Below, piece after piece: positions 30,614-40,935 of a DNA stretch of 64,000 nucleotides. Numbering within the stretch: position 1 is the first letter of the stretch; each line of letters begins with the position of its first letter. The position numbers were made by a program, and so were the translations under genes. The notes below the pieces were generated by a model, which saw nothing but the letters and a program-made list of their open reading frames with translations, had not been told where the DNA came from and did not search any database. This DNA is from Pseudomonas brassicacearum. Lineage in GTDB: Bacteria > Pseudomonadota > Gammaproteobacteria > Pseudomonadales > Pseudomonadaceae. The stretch spans positions 5,697,001 to 5,761,000 of the forward strand of contig NZ_CP007410.1 of the NCBI RefSeq assembly GCF_000585995.1, read 5' to 3'.

Positions 30614-30630
30614 ACGGCAGGAAGGCTCAA

Positions 30631-30987
30631 ATGAGGCGCGCGGCAGTGGTACTGGGTGTGTTGATGTTGCTCGGCGGCTGTGAAACCACTCATGAAGACC
30701 TGATCGCCCGAGGTTATCCACCGGCGTTCGCCGACGGCTACGACGACGGTTGCAGCAGTGGTCGGCAAGCGGCGGGGGTGATCACTGGCCAGTTCAGGAA
30801 AGACGTGCCGCGTTATCTCAAGGATCCGCGCTACGCAGAAGGCTGGAGCGATGGTTTCCGGCAGTGCCAGGCGATGCGCGAAAGCGAGGAGCGCAATGCC
30901 TACCGCGATCGTCATTGGGATGACCACGAACGTGCCTGGCAACAAGAAAAGGATCGGGACGCCGGCCGGGCTTATCGCTCGCCGTGA
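30631..30987 (+). CDS. Small hypothetical lipoprotein
   Basis: 118 residues. A lipoprotein signal peptide ends at the lipobox LGGC (MRRAAVVLGVLMLLGGCETT). The mature part is charged with aromatic repeats (FADGYDDGCSSGRQAAG, YAEGWSDGFRQCQAMRE), two similar G-[YW]-x-D-G segments that resemble each other. Asp at +2 after Cys is absent (Glu-Thr), so outer-membrane sorting is likely. Function unknown. Confidence 0.82.
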   Translation: MRRAAVVLGVLMLLGGCETTHEDLIARGYPPAFADGYDDGCSSGRQAAGVITGQFRKDVPRYLKDPRYAEGWSDGFRQCQAMRESEERNAYRDRHWDDHERAWQQEKDRDAGRAYRSP

Positions 30988-31057
30988 GTCGCGTACAGAC
31001 ATCCGTCGAAACCAAAAGCCTGCAACCATGGCCCAAGCTCCAATAGAGGAGAACACC

Positions 31058-31549
31058 ATGAGCCGCGCTTTCGTCAACGAAGACAACGCCGCTGCCCAGG
31101 CCGATCAGCCGGTCGAACGCCAGGTCAGTGCGCAACCCAATTACGTCACGCCCACCGGGTTCGCCCAGTTGCAGGCCCGGGTCACCGAGCTGCAGGCGTT
31201 GCACAGCCAACAGGCGGCCAGGAAGGATCAGGCAGACAAGCAGCGCATCGCCGACATCGAACGAGACCTGCGCTATTTCAACCAACGCTTGCAAAGCGCG
31301 CAGGTCGTCGCGCCGACGTCAGCGGATCAAGTGCGGATCGGGCATTGGGTGACGTTTGTCGATGAGCACGATCACGAGCAGCGAGTGCAATTGGTGGGTG
31401 AAGATCAGGCCGATGCGGCCACTGGACTGATCAACTGGGGCTCGCCGCTGGGGCGGGCATTGCTGGGGGCGAAAGTTGGGGATGAGGTGATCTGGACGCG
31501 ACCGATGGGGAGTCTCGCCATTGAAGTCATGGCGATAACGCTTGATTAA
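31058..31549 (+). CDS. GreA/GreB family elongation factor
   Basis: 163 residues from the ATG at 31058, preceded by AGAGGAG. A coiled-coil N-terminal region (LQARVTELQALHSQQAARKDQ...DLRYFNQRL) is followed by the C-terminal Gre/FKBP-like domain (VRIGHWVTFVDEHDHEQRVQLVGEDQAD, SPLGRALLGAKVGDEVIW). This architecture rescues backtracked RNA polymerase in GreA/GreB. The N-terminal tail is longer and the acidic coiled-coil tip is not clearly conserved, so it may be a paralogue with another role. The frame extends upstream to 30851 inside the lipoprotein gene and is not used. Confidence 0.85.
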   Translation: MSRAFVNEDNAAAQADQPVERQVSAQPNYVTPTGFAQLQARVTELQALHSQQAARKDQADKQRIADIERDLRYFNQRLQSAQVVAPTSADQVRIGHWVTFVDEHDHEQRVQLVGEDQADAATGLINWGSPLGRALLGAKVGDEVIWTRPMGSLAIEVMAITLD

Positions 31550-31617
31550 CGGACTGAGCAGCCCGCTCCCACACTGGATCGACGGTAGTCCGCGATTTCC
31601 AGCCAGCCAATCCCCCT

Positions 31618-31705
31618 GTGGGAGCGAGCTTGCTCGCGATGAGGCCGTCACATCCAACATCATTGCAAGCTGATCCAACGCCTTCGCGGGCAAGCCCGCT
31701 CCCAC
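31618..31705. repeat. REPIN
   Basis: Paired inverted REPs between the convergent Gre-family gene and ettA. Confidence 0.9.
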
Positions 31706-31720
31706 ACTGAATTGCGCCAT

Positions 31721-31750
31721 GAAAAACGGAGCCCGAAGGCTCCGTTTTTT
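31721..31750. terminator. Bidirectional terminator
   Basis: Perfect 8-bp stem ACGGAGCC / GGCTCCGT with loop CGAA, flanked by AAAAA and TTTTTT. Serves both ettA and the Gre-family gene. Confidence 0.9.
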
Positions 31751-31766
31751 CATGCAACCAACCGAC

Positions 31767-33431
31767 TCAAGCCAGTTTCTTGTGCCGTACGCGGTGCGGC
31801 TGGGCAGCCGCTTCGCCGAGGCGTTTCTTGCGGTCGGCTTCGTACTCGGTGTAGTTGCCTTCGAAGAACACCGCTTGCGAATCGTCTTCATACGCCAGGA
31901 TGTGCGTCGCCACACGGTCGAGGAACCACCGATCGTGGGAGATCACAATGGCGGCACCCGGGAAGTCCAGCAAGGCCTCTTCCAGGGAACGCAGGGTTTC
32001 GACGTCGAGGTCGTTGGACGGTTCGTCGAGCAGCAGGACGTTGCCGCCCTCCTTCAAGGTCAACGCCAGGTGCAAGCGACCGCGCTCACCACCGGACAGG
32101 TCCTTGACGAATTTCTGCTGGTCGCCGCCCTTGAAGTTGAAACGGCCCACGTAAGTGCGCGACGGGATTTCATAGTTGCCGATGCGGATCTGGTCGGAAC
32201 CGTCGGAGATCTGCTGGAACACAGTCTTGCTGCCGTCCAGGTCTTCGCGGCTCTGGTCGACGCAAGCCAGTTGCACGGTTTCACCGACTTCGATGCTGCC
32301 CGAATCCGGCGTTTCCTTGCCCATCAACATGCGGAACAACGTGGATTTACCCGCACCGTTACCGCCGATCACACCAACGATGGCCCCTTTGGGCATGGAG
32401 AACGACAGGTTGTCGATCAGCACGCGGTCGCCATAGCCCTTGGTGACGTTCTTGAACTCGATGACCTTGTCACCCAGGCGCGGACCGGCCGGGATGTAGA
32501 TCTCGTTGGTTTCGCTGCGTTTCTGGAATTCCTGGGACTGCATTTCCTCGAAGCGCTGCAAACGTGCCTTGGATTTGGACTGGCGAGCCTTGGCGCCTTT
32601 GCGCACCCACTCCAGTTCTTCCTTCATGGCTTTTTCGTGGGCCGACTGCTGCTTGGATTCCTGGGCCAGACGATCGGACTTGGCTTCCAGCCAGCCCGAA
32701 TAGTTGCCCTCGTACGGAATACCCGCGCCACGGTCCAGTTCGAGGATCCAGCCGGCGACGTTGTCGAGGAAGTAACGGTCGTGCGTGATCGCGACCACAG
32801 TGCCCGGGAAATCGTGCAGGAAGTGCTCCAGCCAGGCGACGGAATCGGCGTCCAAGTGGTTGGTCGGTTCGTCGAGCAGCAACATGTCCGGGGCAGACAG
32901 CAGCAACCGGCACAGGGCCACGCGGCGTTTTTCACCGCCGGACAGGTGTTCGACCTTCGCGTCCCAGGCGGGCAGGCGCAACGCATCGGCGGCGACTTCC
33001 AGCTGGCGGTCCAGGTTATGGCCATCACTGGCCTGCAGGATCGCTTCAAGCTTGGCCTGCTCGGCGGCCAGCTTGTCGAAATCGGCATCCGGCTCGGCGT
33101 AGGCGGCGTAGACCTCGTCCAGGCGCGCCTGGGCGTCCTTGATCACGCTGACCGCTTCCTCGACCACTTCACGCACGGTCTTGGTCGGGTCCAGCTGCGG
33201 CTCTTGGGGCAGGTAGCCGATGTTCAGGTCTGGCATCGGACGGGCTTCGCCGTCGAATTCGTTATCGACGCCGGCCATGATTTTCAGCAGCGTGGACTTA
33301 CCCGAGCCGTTAAGGCCCAGTACGCCGATCTTGGCGCCGGGGAAGAACGAGAGTGAAATATTTTTCAGGATTTCCCGCTTCGGCGGAACAACTTTGCTCA
33401 GCCGATGCATGGTGAAGACGTATTGAGCCAT
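31767..33431 (-). CDS. ettA: Energy-dependent translational throttle EttA (ABC-F)
   Basis: 554 residues from the ATG at 33429-33431 (MAQYVFTMHRLSKVVPPKRE). Two ABC domains with Walker A GLNGSGKST and GGNGAGKST and signatures LSGGEKRR and LSGGERGR. The linker includes the positively charged arm-like segment (EELEWVRKGAKARQSKSKARLQR). No membrane segments. EttA binds the ribosomal E site and gates translation with the ATP/ADP ratio. The frame extends to 33566, but the extra residues are not family-like. Confidence 0.96.
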   Translation of the reverse strand: MAQYVFTMHRLSKVVPPKREILKNISLSFFPGAKIGVLGLNGSGKSTLLKIMAGVDNEFDGEARPMPDLNIGYLPQEPQLDPTKTVREVVEEAVSVIKDAQARLDEVYAAYAEPDADFDKLAAEQAKLEAILQASDGHNLDRQLEVAADALRLPAWDAKVEHLSGGEKRRVALCRLLLSAPDMLLLDEPTNHLDADSVAWLEHFLHDFPGTVVAITHDRYFLDNVAGWILELDRGAGIPYEGNYSGWLEAKSDRLAQESKQQSAHEKAMKEELEWVRKGAKARQSKSKARLQRFEEMQSQEFQKRSETNEIYIPAGPRLGDKVIEFKNVTKGYGDRVLIDNLSFSMPKGAIVGVIGGNGAGKSTLFRMLMGKETPDSGSIEVGETVQLACVDQSREDLDGSKTVFQQISDGSDQIRIGNYEIPSRTYVGRFNFKGGDQQKFVKDLSGGERGRLHLALTLKEGGNVLLLDEPSNDLDVETLRSLEEALLDFPGAAIVISHDRWFLDRVATHILAYEDDSQAVFFEGNYTEYEADRKKRLGEAAAQPHRVRHKKLA

Positions 33432-33702
33432 GGTGAACCTAGCGTCAGTGACAGGTGAAAAGAACGAGCCAGGCCATGCGCGGCGCGGGCACTTGATAGT
33501 CATCAATGCCTGCGGGCAGTTAAAGCCTGGGGATCTGGAGCCGGAGCGCTCTTGTTTGACCGGCAAAGCTACCTCAACCGTCGGTCAAGGTCCAGCCGCC
33601 AAGGGCTGGCACTTTGCCACAACTCAAGGCATGCTAGCCGCCCTTCGGGCGTCCGGCTTATAGTGCACGTCGCGCCAGTCCAGCAAACTGCAGGATTCCA
33701 GC

Positions 33703-36700
33703 TTGTCCAAAGTCACGCCGTCCCTGTCCCCACGAGCACCGACTGGTGTGCCCAGCGCCCCCCTGCGCGGGACATTGAAGAGCGCGCTGGCCACGCTGGT
33801 GCTGGTGTTGCTCGGATTGCTCTTCTGGCAGTTGCTCGACCAACTGCGCGAAACCCAGCAGCAACAGCGCCAATACACCATCGAATACACCGCCGACCTG
33901 GCCGCGCAAGTCAGCCTTAACATGGCCCTGAACGCGCAAATCGCCCTCAATTTGCTACCGATCGTCGAACAACCGCAAACGACCGACGAACAGCAGGCCC
34001 TCTTGCGCAAACTCCAGCAATCGTTGCCCGAGCTGCGCAGCCTGGTCTTGCTGAGCCCGTCCGGCAAAGTGCTCAGCGACAGCGCAGCCGACAGCCAGGA
34101 CGCCGACTACCTGAGCGAACTGGTGCGCCGCAGTCGTGCCCAGGCGCACTATTTCAGCAATGCCAAAGACGGCTCCGTGGTGCATCTGCTGTTGCACCAG
34201 GCCACTGGCAGCACCCGCGGTTACTGGGCCCTGCGCCTGTCTCCAAGCTTTTTCTCGACCCTGACCAAACAGGCCGATGTGGGCTTGCGCCCGTTGTGGC
34301 TGGTGGAGAACCGTCTTGACCAGCAGATCATCAGTCGCGATGAAGGCCTGACCTCGGCTCGCCCTGCCTACCTATCGCCGGATGACCTGAGCAACACCGT
34401 GCTGACCGTGCCCTTGAGCAGCAGTGACTGGCAACTGCGCGGGCTGTTCGACCAACGCCAGGTGATCGAGCAACTGCTACCGGCCTTCATCGGCAAGTGC
34501 CTGCTGGGCCTGGCATTTTCAATGCTGCCGGTGCTCGCGTTACTGAATACGCGCCGACGCCAGCGCCAGTTGCACGAAGGTCGTCGTCGCTACCAGGATA
34601 TTTTCGAAGGCACCGGCGTGGCCCTGTGTGTGCTTGACCTGTCTGGGCTCAAGGCCTTTTTTGACAGGGCCGGCCTGCACAACGGCGATCAATTGCGAGC
34701 CTGGGTGGAACGTCCGCACCAGTTCGAGCAGCTGCGCCAGGAAGTGCAGGTCACCGAAGTCAATCAGATGGCGCTGAAGCTGCTCAACGTCGATTCCTGC
34801 GAAGAAGCCTGGCAATTGTTGGTCGGCAAAGGACCGCAGGACAACAACCCCATCGGCTCGAAACTGCTCGAAGCGCTGCTCGACCCGCACAAACAGCTGG
34901 AACTGGAGATCAAGCTCCAGGATGCCCATGGCCGCGATCAACACCTCTGGCTGGTACTGCGCCTGCCGGAAAAGCAGCAAGACTATAACGCCGTCATCCT
35001 GAGCATCAGCGACATCACCAGCCGCAAGCTGATCGAGCTCTCGCTGCTTGAACGCGAAGGTTTCTGGTCCGACGTGGTGCGCACCGTGCCGGATCATCTC
35101 TACGTGCAGGACGTCATCAGCCAGCGGATGATCTTCAGCAACCATCACCTGGGCCAGACCCTGGGGTACGACCGTACCGAACTGCACCAGATGGGCGAGT
35201 ACTTCTGGGAAATCCTGCTACACAGCGAAGATGCCGAGCACTACCACAACCTGCGCCAGGAACAACGGCGCGGCGGGTATACACAACTGCTGCAATGTCA
35301 GCTGCGCTTTCGCCATCGCAACGGCAAATGGCGGTGTTTCGACATTCGCGAACAGGCACTGGCCCGGGACCGGCACAACCAGGTGACACGGATCATCGGC
35401 GTGGCCAAGGACGTCACCGAGCAGATCGAGGCCAGCGAATCGCTGCGCGACAGCGAGCAACGCTACCGAATGCTCGCCGAAAGCATCAGCGACGTGATTT
35501 TCTCCACCGACAACAAACTCTCGCTCAACTACGTCAGCCCCTCGGTACAAGCGGTGCTGGGCTACAACGCCGATTGGATCTTCCAAAACGGCTGGCAATC
35601 AATCATTGCCAATCCGCAACAGTTGACCGGCATCTACACCTTGATGGACCGCGTCAGCAAGGCTCTCGACATTCCCGAGCAACTGGCCGAACTGCGCAAC
35701 CAGCTACAAACCCAGCTGTTCCTGTTCGACTGCCTGCGTGCCGACGGGCGCAAGATCCCCATCGAGTTGCGGCTGGTGCTGGTGTGGGATGACAACGGTG
35801 GATTCGAAGGCGTGCTCGGCGTCGGCCGCGACATCAGCCAGCAGCGGCGCGCCGAAAAAGACCTGCGCATGGCCGCCACGGTGTTCGAGCACTCGACCTC
35901 GGCGATTCTGATCACCGACCCGGCTGGCTATATCGTCCAGGCCAACGAAGCCTTCAGCCGCGTCAGTGGTTATGCGGTGTCGCAAGTGCTGGACCAGTTG
36001 CCCAACATGCTGACCGTGGACGACCAGCAGGAAGCTCACTTGCGCTACGTGCTCAAGCAGTTGCAACAGCACAGCACCTGGGAGGGCGAGGTCTGGCTCA
36101 AGCGCCGCAATGGCGAACACTATCCGGCCTGGGTCGGCATCACGGCGGTACTGGACGATGAAGGCGATCTGGCCAGCTACGTGTGCTTCTTCAGCGACAT
36201 CAGCGAACGCAAGGCCAGCGAGCAGCGTATCCATCGCCTGGCCTACTACGACGCCCTGACCCACCTGCCCAACCGCACGCTGTTCCAGGATCGCCTGCAC
36301 ACTGCCTTGCAATCGGCCGAAAGGCAGAAGACCTGGGTGGTGCTGATGTTCCTCGACCTGGACCGTTTCAAGCCGATCAACGACTCCCTGGGCCACGCCG
36401 CTGGCGACCGGATGCTCAAGGAAATGGCCACGCGGCTGCTCGGCTGCGTGGCCGACGACGACACCGTGGCACGCATGGGCGGCGACGAGTTCACCCTGCT
36501 GCTGCAACCTCGGGCCAGCCGGGAAATGGCGCTGAACCGGGCGATTACCGTGGCCGAGCAAATCCTCGCCAGCCTGGTCCGGCCATTCGTGCTCGAAGGC
36601 CGGGAGTTCTTCGTCACCGCCAGTATCGGTATCGCCCTGAGCCCCCAGGACGGCAACGAGCTGAGCCAACTGATGAAAAACGCCGACACGGCCATGTATC

Positions 36701-37551
36701 ACGCCAAGGAACGCGGCAAGAACAACTTCCAGTTCTATCAAGCCGACATGAACGCCAGCGCCCTGGAGCGGCTGGAACTGGAAAGCGACCTGCGCCATGC
36801 CCTGGAACAGAACGAGTTCGTGTTGTATTACCAACCGCAGTTCAGCGGCGATGGCAAACGTTTGACCGGCGCCGAGGCCCTGTTGCGCTGGCGTCATCCA
36901 CGCCGTGGGCTGGTGCCGCCGGGGGATTTCATCCCGGTGCTCGAGGAACTCGGGCTGGTGGTGGACGTCGGCGATTGGGTCATCACCGAGGCCTGCCGGC
37001 AACTCAGGACTTGGCACCAGGCCAAGGTCCGGGTGCCGAAGGTCTCGGTCAACATTTCGGCCCGGCAGTTCTCCGACGGCCAACTCGGCACGCGAATCGC
37101 CAATATCCTGCGCAGCACTGGCCTGCCACCGGCCTGTCTGGAGCTGGAACTGACTGAAAGTATCCTGATGCGTGAAGTCAGCGAAGCGATGCAGATCCTG
37201 GACGGCCTGAAAAACCTGGGCCTGAGCATCGCGGTGGATGACTTCGGCACCGGCTATTCGTCGCTCAACTACCTCAAGCAGTTTCCCATCGACGTGCTGA
37301 AGATCGACCGTACCTTTGTCGATGGCCTGCCGTCAGGCGAACAGGATGCCCAGATCGCCCGGGCGATCATCGCCATGGCCCACAGCCTCAACCTGGCGGT
37401 GATTGCCGAAGGTGTCGAGACCCACGAACAACTGGAATTCTTGCGCGAGCACGGTTGCGACGAAGTCCAAGGCTACCTGTTCGGCCGCCCAATGCCGGCC
37501 ACCCGGTTCGAAGCGCAGTTCAGCAATGATGCGTTGTTCATGCTCGACTGA
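33703..37551 (+). CDS. morA: MorA-type PAS-GGDEF-EAL membrane protein
   Basis: 1282 residues from a TTG start, with AGGA 8 bp before it; GTG at 33748 is an alternative. A TM segment (about 24-46) and a second near 265-285 bracket a periplasmic sensor region. Three or more PAS domains follow (about 460, 590 and 725). The GGDEF motif is intact (ARMGGDEF, about residue 926) and EAL is intact (GAEALLRW, about 1056), so both c-di-GMP synthesis and breakdown are possible. The RxxD inhibitory site before GGDEF is replaced by VADD. MorA controls motility and biofilm. It sits before glyA as in P. aeruginosa. Confidence 0.9.
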   Translation: MSKVTPSLSPRAPTGVPSAPLRGTLKSALATLVLVLLGLLFWQLLDQLRETQQQQRQYTIEYTADLAAQVSLNMALNAQIALNLLPIVEQPQTTDEQQALLRKLQQSLPELRSLVLLSPSGKVLSDSAADSQDADYLSELVRRSRAQAHYFSNAKDGSVVHLLLHQATGSTRGYWALRLSPSFFSTLTKQADVGLRPLWLVENRLDQQIISRDEGLTSARPAYLSPDDLSNTVLTVPLSSSDWQLRGLFDQRQVIEQLLPAFIGKCLLGLAFSMLPVLALLNTRRRQRQLHEGRRRYQDIFEGTGVALCVLDLSGLKAFFDRAGLHNGDQLRAWVERPHQFEQLRQEVQVTEVNQMALKLLNVDSCEEAWQLLVGKGPQDNNPIGSKLLEALLDPHKQLELEIKLQDAHGRDQHLWLVLRLPEKQQDYNAVILSISDITSRKLIELSLLEREGFWSDVVRTVPDHLYVQDVISQRMIFSNHHLGQTLGYDRTELHQMGEYFWEILLHSEDAEHYHNLRQEQRRGGYTQLLQCQLRFRHRNGKWRCFDIREQALARDRHNQVTRIIGVAKDVTEQIEASESLRDSEQRYRMLAESISDVIFSTDNKLSLNYVSPSVQAVLGYNADWIFQNGWQSIIANPQQLTGIYTLMDRVSKALDIPEQLAELRNQLQTQLFLFDCLRADGRKIPIELRLVLVWDDNGGFEGVLGVGRDISQQRRAEKDLRMAATVFEHSTSAILITDPAGYIVQANEAFSRVSGYAVSQVLDQLPNMLTVDDQQEAHLRYVLKQLQQHSTWEGEVWLKRRNGEHYPAWVGITAVLDDEGDLASYVCFFSDISERKASEQRIHRLAYYDALTHLPNRTLFQDRLHTALQSAERQKTWVVLMFLDLDRFKPINDSLGHAAGDRMLKEMATRLLGCVADDDTVARMGGDEFTLLLQPRASREMALNRAITVAEQILASLVRPFVLEGREFFVTASIGIALSPQDGNELSQLMKNADTAMYHAKERGKNNFQFYQADMNASALERLELESDLRHALEQNEFVLYYQPQFSGDGKRLTGAEALLRWRHPRRGLVPPGDFIPVLEELGLVVDVGDWVITEACRQLRTWHQAKVRVPKVSVNISARQFSDGQLGTRIANILRSTGLPPACLELELTESILMREVSEAMQILDGLKNLGLSIAVDDFGTGYSSLNYLKQFPIDVLKIDRTFVDGLPSGEQDAQIARAIIAMAHSLNLAVIAEGVETHEQLEFLREHGCDEVQGYLFGRPMPATRFEAQFSNDALFMLD

Positions 37552-37577
37552 GGTTCTTCGGTGCCTGCTGTGGCCTC

Positions 37578-37650
37578 ATCGCGAGCAAGCTCGCTCCCAC
37601 ATTTGGACCTGTGTCCCCATAACCCTGTGGGAGCGAGCTTGCTCGCGATG
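37578..37650. repeat. Tail-to-tail REP pair
   Basis: REPs in the opposite orientation to the other pairs (GCTCCCAC at left, GTGGGAGC at right), between morA and glyA. Confidence 0.8.
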
Positions 37651-37781
37651 GGGCCCGCCAAGGCAACGCAGAATGGCGCGTGAAACCCATTCGTCCGCGA
37701 CATGACGTCCTTTCATATGCCTTCCAAAACCGGTTGGGTTAGAATGCCCCCCTTTTCTGCCCCCGATCCTTGAGGACCGCC

Positions 37782-39035
37782 ATGTTCAGCCGTGATTTGA
37801 CTATTGCCAAGTACGACGCCGATCTCTTTGCCGCCATGGAGCAAGAAGCTCAGCGCCAGGAAGAGCACATTGAGCTGATCGCTTCGGAAAACTACACCAG
37901 CCCCGCGGTGATGGAAGCTCAAGGCTCGGTACTGACCAACAAGTACGCCGAAGGTTATCCGGGCAAGCGCTACTACGGTGGTTGCGAGTTCGTCGACGTG
38001 GTCGAGCAACTGGCCATCGACCGCGCCAAGGAACTGTTCGGTGCCGACTACGCCAACGTCCAGCCCCACGCCGGTTCCCAGGCCAACGCTGCCGTGTACC
38101 TGGCGCTGCTGTCGGCCGGTGACACCATCCTGGGCATGAGCCTGGCCCACGGCGGTCACCTGACCCACGGCGCCAGTGTTTCGTCCTCGGGCAAGCTGTA
38201 CAACGCCATCCAGTACGGCATCGACGGCAACGGCCTGATCGACTACGACGAAGTCGAGCGCCTGGCCCTCGAGCACAAGCCGAAAATGATCGTGGCCGGC
38301 TTCTCGGCCTACTCGCAGATCCTCGACTTCCCACGCTTCCGCGCAATCGCCGACAAGGTCGGTGCCTACCTGTTCGTGGACATGGCTCACGTGGCGGGCC
38401 TGGTCGCCGCTGGCGTCTACCCGAACCCGGTGCCGTTCGCCGACGTGGTCACCACCACGACCCACAAGACCCTGCGCGGTCCACGTGGCGGCCTGATCCT
38501 GGCTCGCGCCAACGCCGACATCGAGAAGAAGCTGAACTCCGCCGTCTTCCCGGGCGCCCAGGGCGGTCCACTGGAACACGTGATCGCCGCCAAGGCGATC
38601 TGCTTCAAGGAAGCGCTGCAACCTGAATTCAAGGCTTATCAGCAGCAAGTGGTAAAGAACGCCAAGGCCATGGCCGGCGTGTTCATCGAGCGCGGCTTCG
38701 ACGTCGTGTCGGGCGGCACCGAGAACCACCTGTTCCTGTTGTCCCTGATCAAGCAGGACATCTCCGGCAAAGACGCTGACGCGGCCCTGGGCAAGGCGTT
38801 CATCACCGTGAACAAGAACTCGGTGCCAAACGATCCTCGCTCCCCGTTCGTCACCTCCGGCCTGCGCTTCGGCACCCCGGCCGTGACTACCCGCGGTTTC
38901 AAGGAAGCCGAGTGCAAGGAACTGGCCGGCTGGATCTGCGACATCCTGGCAGACCTGAACAACGAAGCGGTGATCGACGCCGTTCGTGAGAAGGTCAAGA
39001 CCATCTGCAAGAAGCTGCCGGTATACGGCGCTTAA
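37782..39035 (+). CDS. glyA: Serine hydroxymethyltransferase GlyA
   Basis: 417-residue PLP enzyme interconverting serine and glycine with tetrahydrofolate, feeding C1 metabolism. The PLP lysine lies in [15 protein letters not shown], and the substrate region [16 protein letters not shown] is present. The start at 37782 ([14 protein letters not shown]) follows a GAGGA site. Followed by a strong terminator. P. aeruginosa has several glyA copies; this position corresponds to the one beside morA. Confidence 0.97.
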   Translation: MFSRDLTIAKYDADLFAAMEQEAQRQEEHIELIASENYTSPAVMEAQGSVLTNKYAEGYPGKRYYGGCEFVDVVEQLAIDRAKELFGADYANVQPHAGSQANAAVYLALLSAGDTILGMSLAHGGHLTHGASVSSSGKLYNAIQYGIDGNGLIDYDEVERLALEHKPKMIVAGFSAYSQILDFPRFRAIADKVGAYLFVDMAHVAGLVAAGVYPNPVPFADVVTTTTHKTLRGPRGGLILARANADIEKKLNSAVFPGAQGGPLEHVIAAKAICFKEALQPEFKAYQQQVVKNAKAMAGVFIERGFDVVSGGTENHLFLLSLIKQDISGKDADAALGKAFITVNKNSVPNDPRSPFVTSGLRFGTPAVTTRGFKEAECKELAGWICDILADLNNEAVIDAVREKVKTICKKLPVYGA

Positions 39036-39060
39036 TCAGTCTTTCAGACCGCAGTAAAAA

Positions 39061-39090
39061 GGCCCGCCTCTTTCGAGGCGGGCCTTTTTT
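39061..39090 (+). terminator. Terminator after glyA
   Basis: Perfect 10-bp stem GGCCCGCCTC / GAGGCGGGCC with TTTC loop and TTTTTT. Confidence 0.95.
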
Positions 39091-39261
39091 ATTGACCTTT
39101 AAATAGGTCACGGCAACTAGCAGCCGCTTTTTAACATTCAACAATTGTCACCGCACTTAACTTCCCGCAATACAAACAACACCAACAGCGATCAACAAAC
39201 CAATAAGATCCGCCTCGCTCCACGTCGAACTTCACCGCTCACTACAGGATTCAATCATCAC

Positions 39262-39801
39262 ATGGACAGTGAAAAATCTTTTCATGCAACACTTCGCATG
39301 TTTGACGCCCACGTAAATTTACTGGAAACGCTGCATGGTAAACCCGCGATGGCAACCGTCAGTTCATTCAGCGGTGGATTCTTTACCGGCAAACCGCAAA
39401 CCCATGATCACTCACACCTGCTGGGCATGCGCGCCGGAGCCCAGGGCGTGGCCCCTACCCCATTGTTGCTGCATTTCCGGCCTACGCCCACTGGCTACAT
39501 CCTGACCCTGAAAAACCCCGGGGAACACTACAACAAACTGATGAGCAAGAGCTGGCTTGAAGTGCTTGGCGCAGAAAATTCAAACACAGCCAATCCGACG
39601 CGTTTCATCTTTATCGATCATCAACACAAGATCATCACCCGAAAAAACATCAACGCCCAGCACACCCCCATCTCGCTCATGACCGCGACTGATAAATATG
39701 TCGGCGGATTAAGAGTGCGTGGCTCGCCTTACATCTATCTTGCCGAGACCGAAGAAAGATCAAAAATAACTTTTATCTTGAGCCTGCACGAAAGCATGTA
39801 G
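39262..39801 (+). CDS. Orphan hypothetical protein in an A+T-rich segment
   Basis: 179 residues from the ATG at 39262 (MDSEKSFHATLRMFDAHV); the frame runs back to 39145, but the upstream part is Asn/Thr-rich and low in protein character. No signal peptide or TM. It looks mainly beta-stranded: repeated hydrophobic-alternating stretches (PLLLHFRPTPTGYILTLKN, RFIFIDHQHKIITRKN, YIYLAETEERSKITFIL), compatible with a beta-trefoil or jelly-roll, but this is only a guess. Codon and base use are clearly A+T-richer than glyA or yjiA, suggesting recent acquisition. The 225-bp upstream gap is also A+T-rich. Confidence 0.7.
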   Translation: MDSEKSFHATLRMFDAHVNLLETLHGKPAMATVSSFSGGFFTGKPQTHDHSHLLGMRAGAQGVAPTPLLLHFRPTPTGYILTLKNPGEHYNKLMSKSWLEVLGAENSNTANPTRFIFIDHQHKIITRKNINAQHTPISLMTATDKYVGGLRVRGSPYIYLAETEERSKITFILSLHESM

Positions 39802-39831
39802 ATTTCGAAAAAAACATATCACCAGACAGCG

Positions 39832-39862
39832 CTTGTGGCGAAGGATAATCTCTCGCCACAAG
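39832..39862. terminator. Short inverted repeat between convergent genes
   Basis: CTTGTGGCGA / TCGCCACAAG, perfect 10-bp arms with an 11-base loop, 3' of the orphan gene and before convergent yjiA. Shares its GTGGCGA core with the 8174-8305 repeat family. Confidence 0.55.
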
Positions 39863-39929
39863 GTTCTACGGTGGACGGCTTCTTCAACAACTCAACTTGG
39901 GCAAGTGGACAGCCGCAGGGCACCGGACG

Positions 39930-40898
39930 TCAAAGCAGGATGGCTTCGAAGCCTGCGCGGATTTTTTCTTCGGGCAGTTCGTCGGCGATGAACACGATCA
40001 CGCTTTCCCGGGCTTCATCCGAGGCCCATTCGGTGTCCCAATCGAAACCGTACAGCTTGAGTACACCCTGGAACACCAACCGCCGGGATTCGCCTGCGAT
40101 GTTCAGCACGCCCTTGTAGCGCAGCAGCTGCTTGCCATGCTCTTCCAGCAACTGGTTCATGAACTCGCTGAGTTTTTCGATATCCAGCGGTTTGTCGGTG
40201 CGCAGCACGAGGCTGCTGATCCGATCGCCCGTAGTGGCCTTGCCGACCGGCCGCAGGCTGAACCCTGCGCCCAGGTCCGCATTGAGATTGAACCCTCGGA
40301 TGTCGAGCAGTTCGGCCAGATCGATCTTGCCGTGTTCAACCACCCTGATGGGCGCCCGCCGGTTGATGCGCGCCAGACGCTCGCCAAGGGCTTGGACCTG
40401 GGCAGCGTCCACCAGATCGGTTTTGCTCAAGAGCAGGCGGTCGGCAAATCCGACCTGGGCCTGGGCGATGGCCTGGGTCAGGTGGACATCGGCGTGAGCA
40501 GCGTCTACCAGGGTCAGAATCCCATCGAGGATGTAGCGCTCGCGCAGGTCCTCGTCGATGAAGAACGTCTGCGCCACCGGGGCCGGGTCAGCCAGGCCGG
40601 TGCACTCGATCACCAAGCGGTCGAAGGCGATCTCGCCGCTGTCCAGCCGTTCAAGCAGCAGGTACAGGGCTTTGGTCAGGTCGGTGTGGATGGTGCAGCA
40701 CACGCAGCCATTGGCCAGGGTCATGACTTGCACCGGCTCGTCGCCCAGCAATTGGGTGTCGATACCGGCATCACTGAATTCGTTCTCGATCACGGCGATT
40801 TTCAGGCCGTGCTCGGCCTTGAGCAGGTGACGCAACAGCGTGGTCTTGCCAGCGCCGAGGAAGCCGCTGAGGATGGTGACCGGGATGGGAGAGGACAA
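39930..40898 (-). CDS. yjiA: G3E-family GTPase YjiA (CobW/COG0523)
   Basis: 322 residues. P-loop SGFLGAGKTTLL, metal-binding CxCC motif (GCVCCTI), ECTGLADP switch and the SKTD base motif are all visible, followed by the C-terminal CobW domain. G3E proteins insert or chaperone metals; YjiA-type proteins bind Zn/Co/Ni, but the client is unknown. It heads a unit with ybdD and cstA in gene order, though a 560-bp REPIN array separates it from ybdD, so they may be transcribed separately. Confidence 0.9.
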   Translation of the reverse strand: MSSPIPVTILSGFLGAGKTTLLRHLLKAEHGLKIAVIENEFSDAGIDTQLLGDEPVQVMTLANGCVCCTIHTDLTKALYLLLERLDSGEIAFDRLVIECTGLADPAPVAQTFFIDEDLRERYILDGILTLVDAAHADVHLTQAIAQAQVGFADRLLLSKTDLVDAAQVQALGERLARINRRAPIRVVEHGKIDLAELLDIRGFNLNADLGAGFSLRPVGKATTGDRISSLVLRTDKPLDIEKLSEFMNQLLEEHGKQLLRYKGVLNIAGESRRLVFQGVLKLYGFDWDTEWASDEARESVIVFIADELPEEKIRAGFEAILL

Positions 40899-40935
40899 AC
40901 TGAATCTCCTTGATGCCTGAAAGGAAAACGGTTTT

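Noticed and set aside
33432..33702. Short frames between ettA and morA
   Set aside because: No ribosome site or conserved peptide; the gap only holds divergent promoters as far as I can see.
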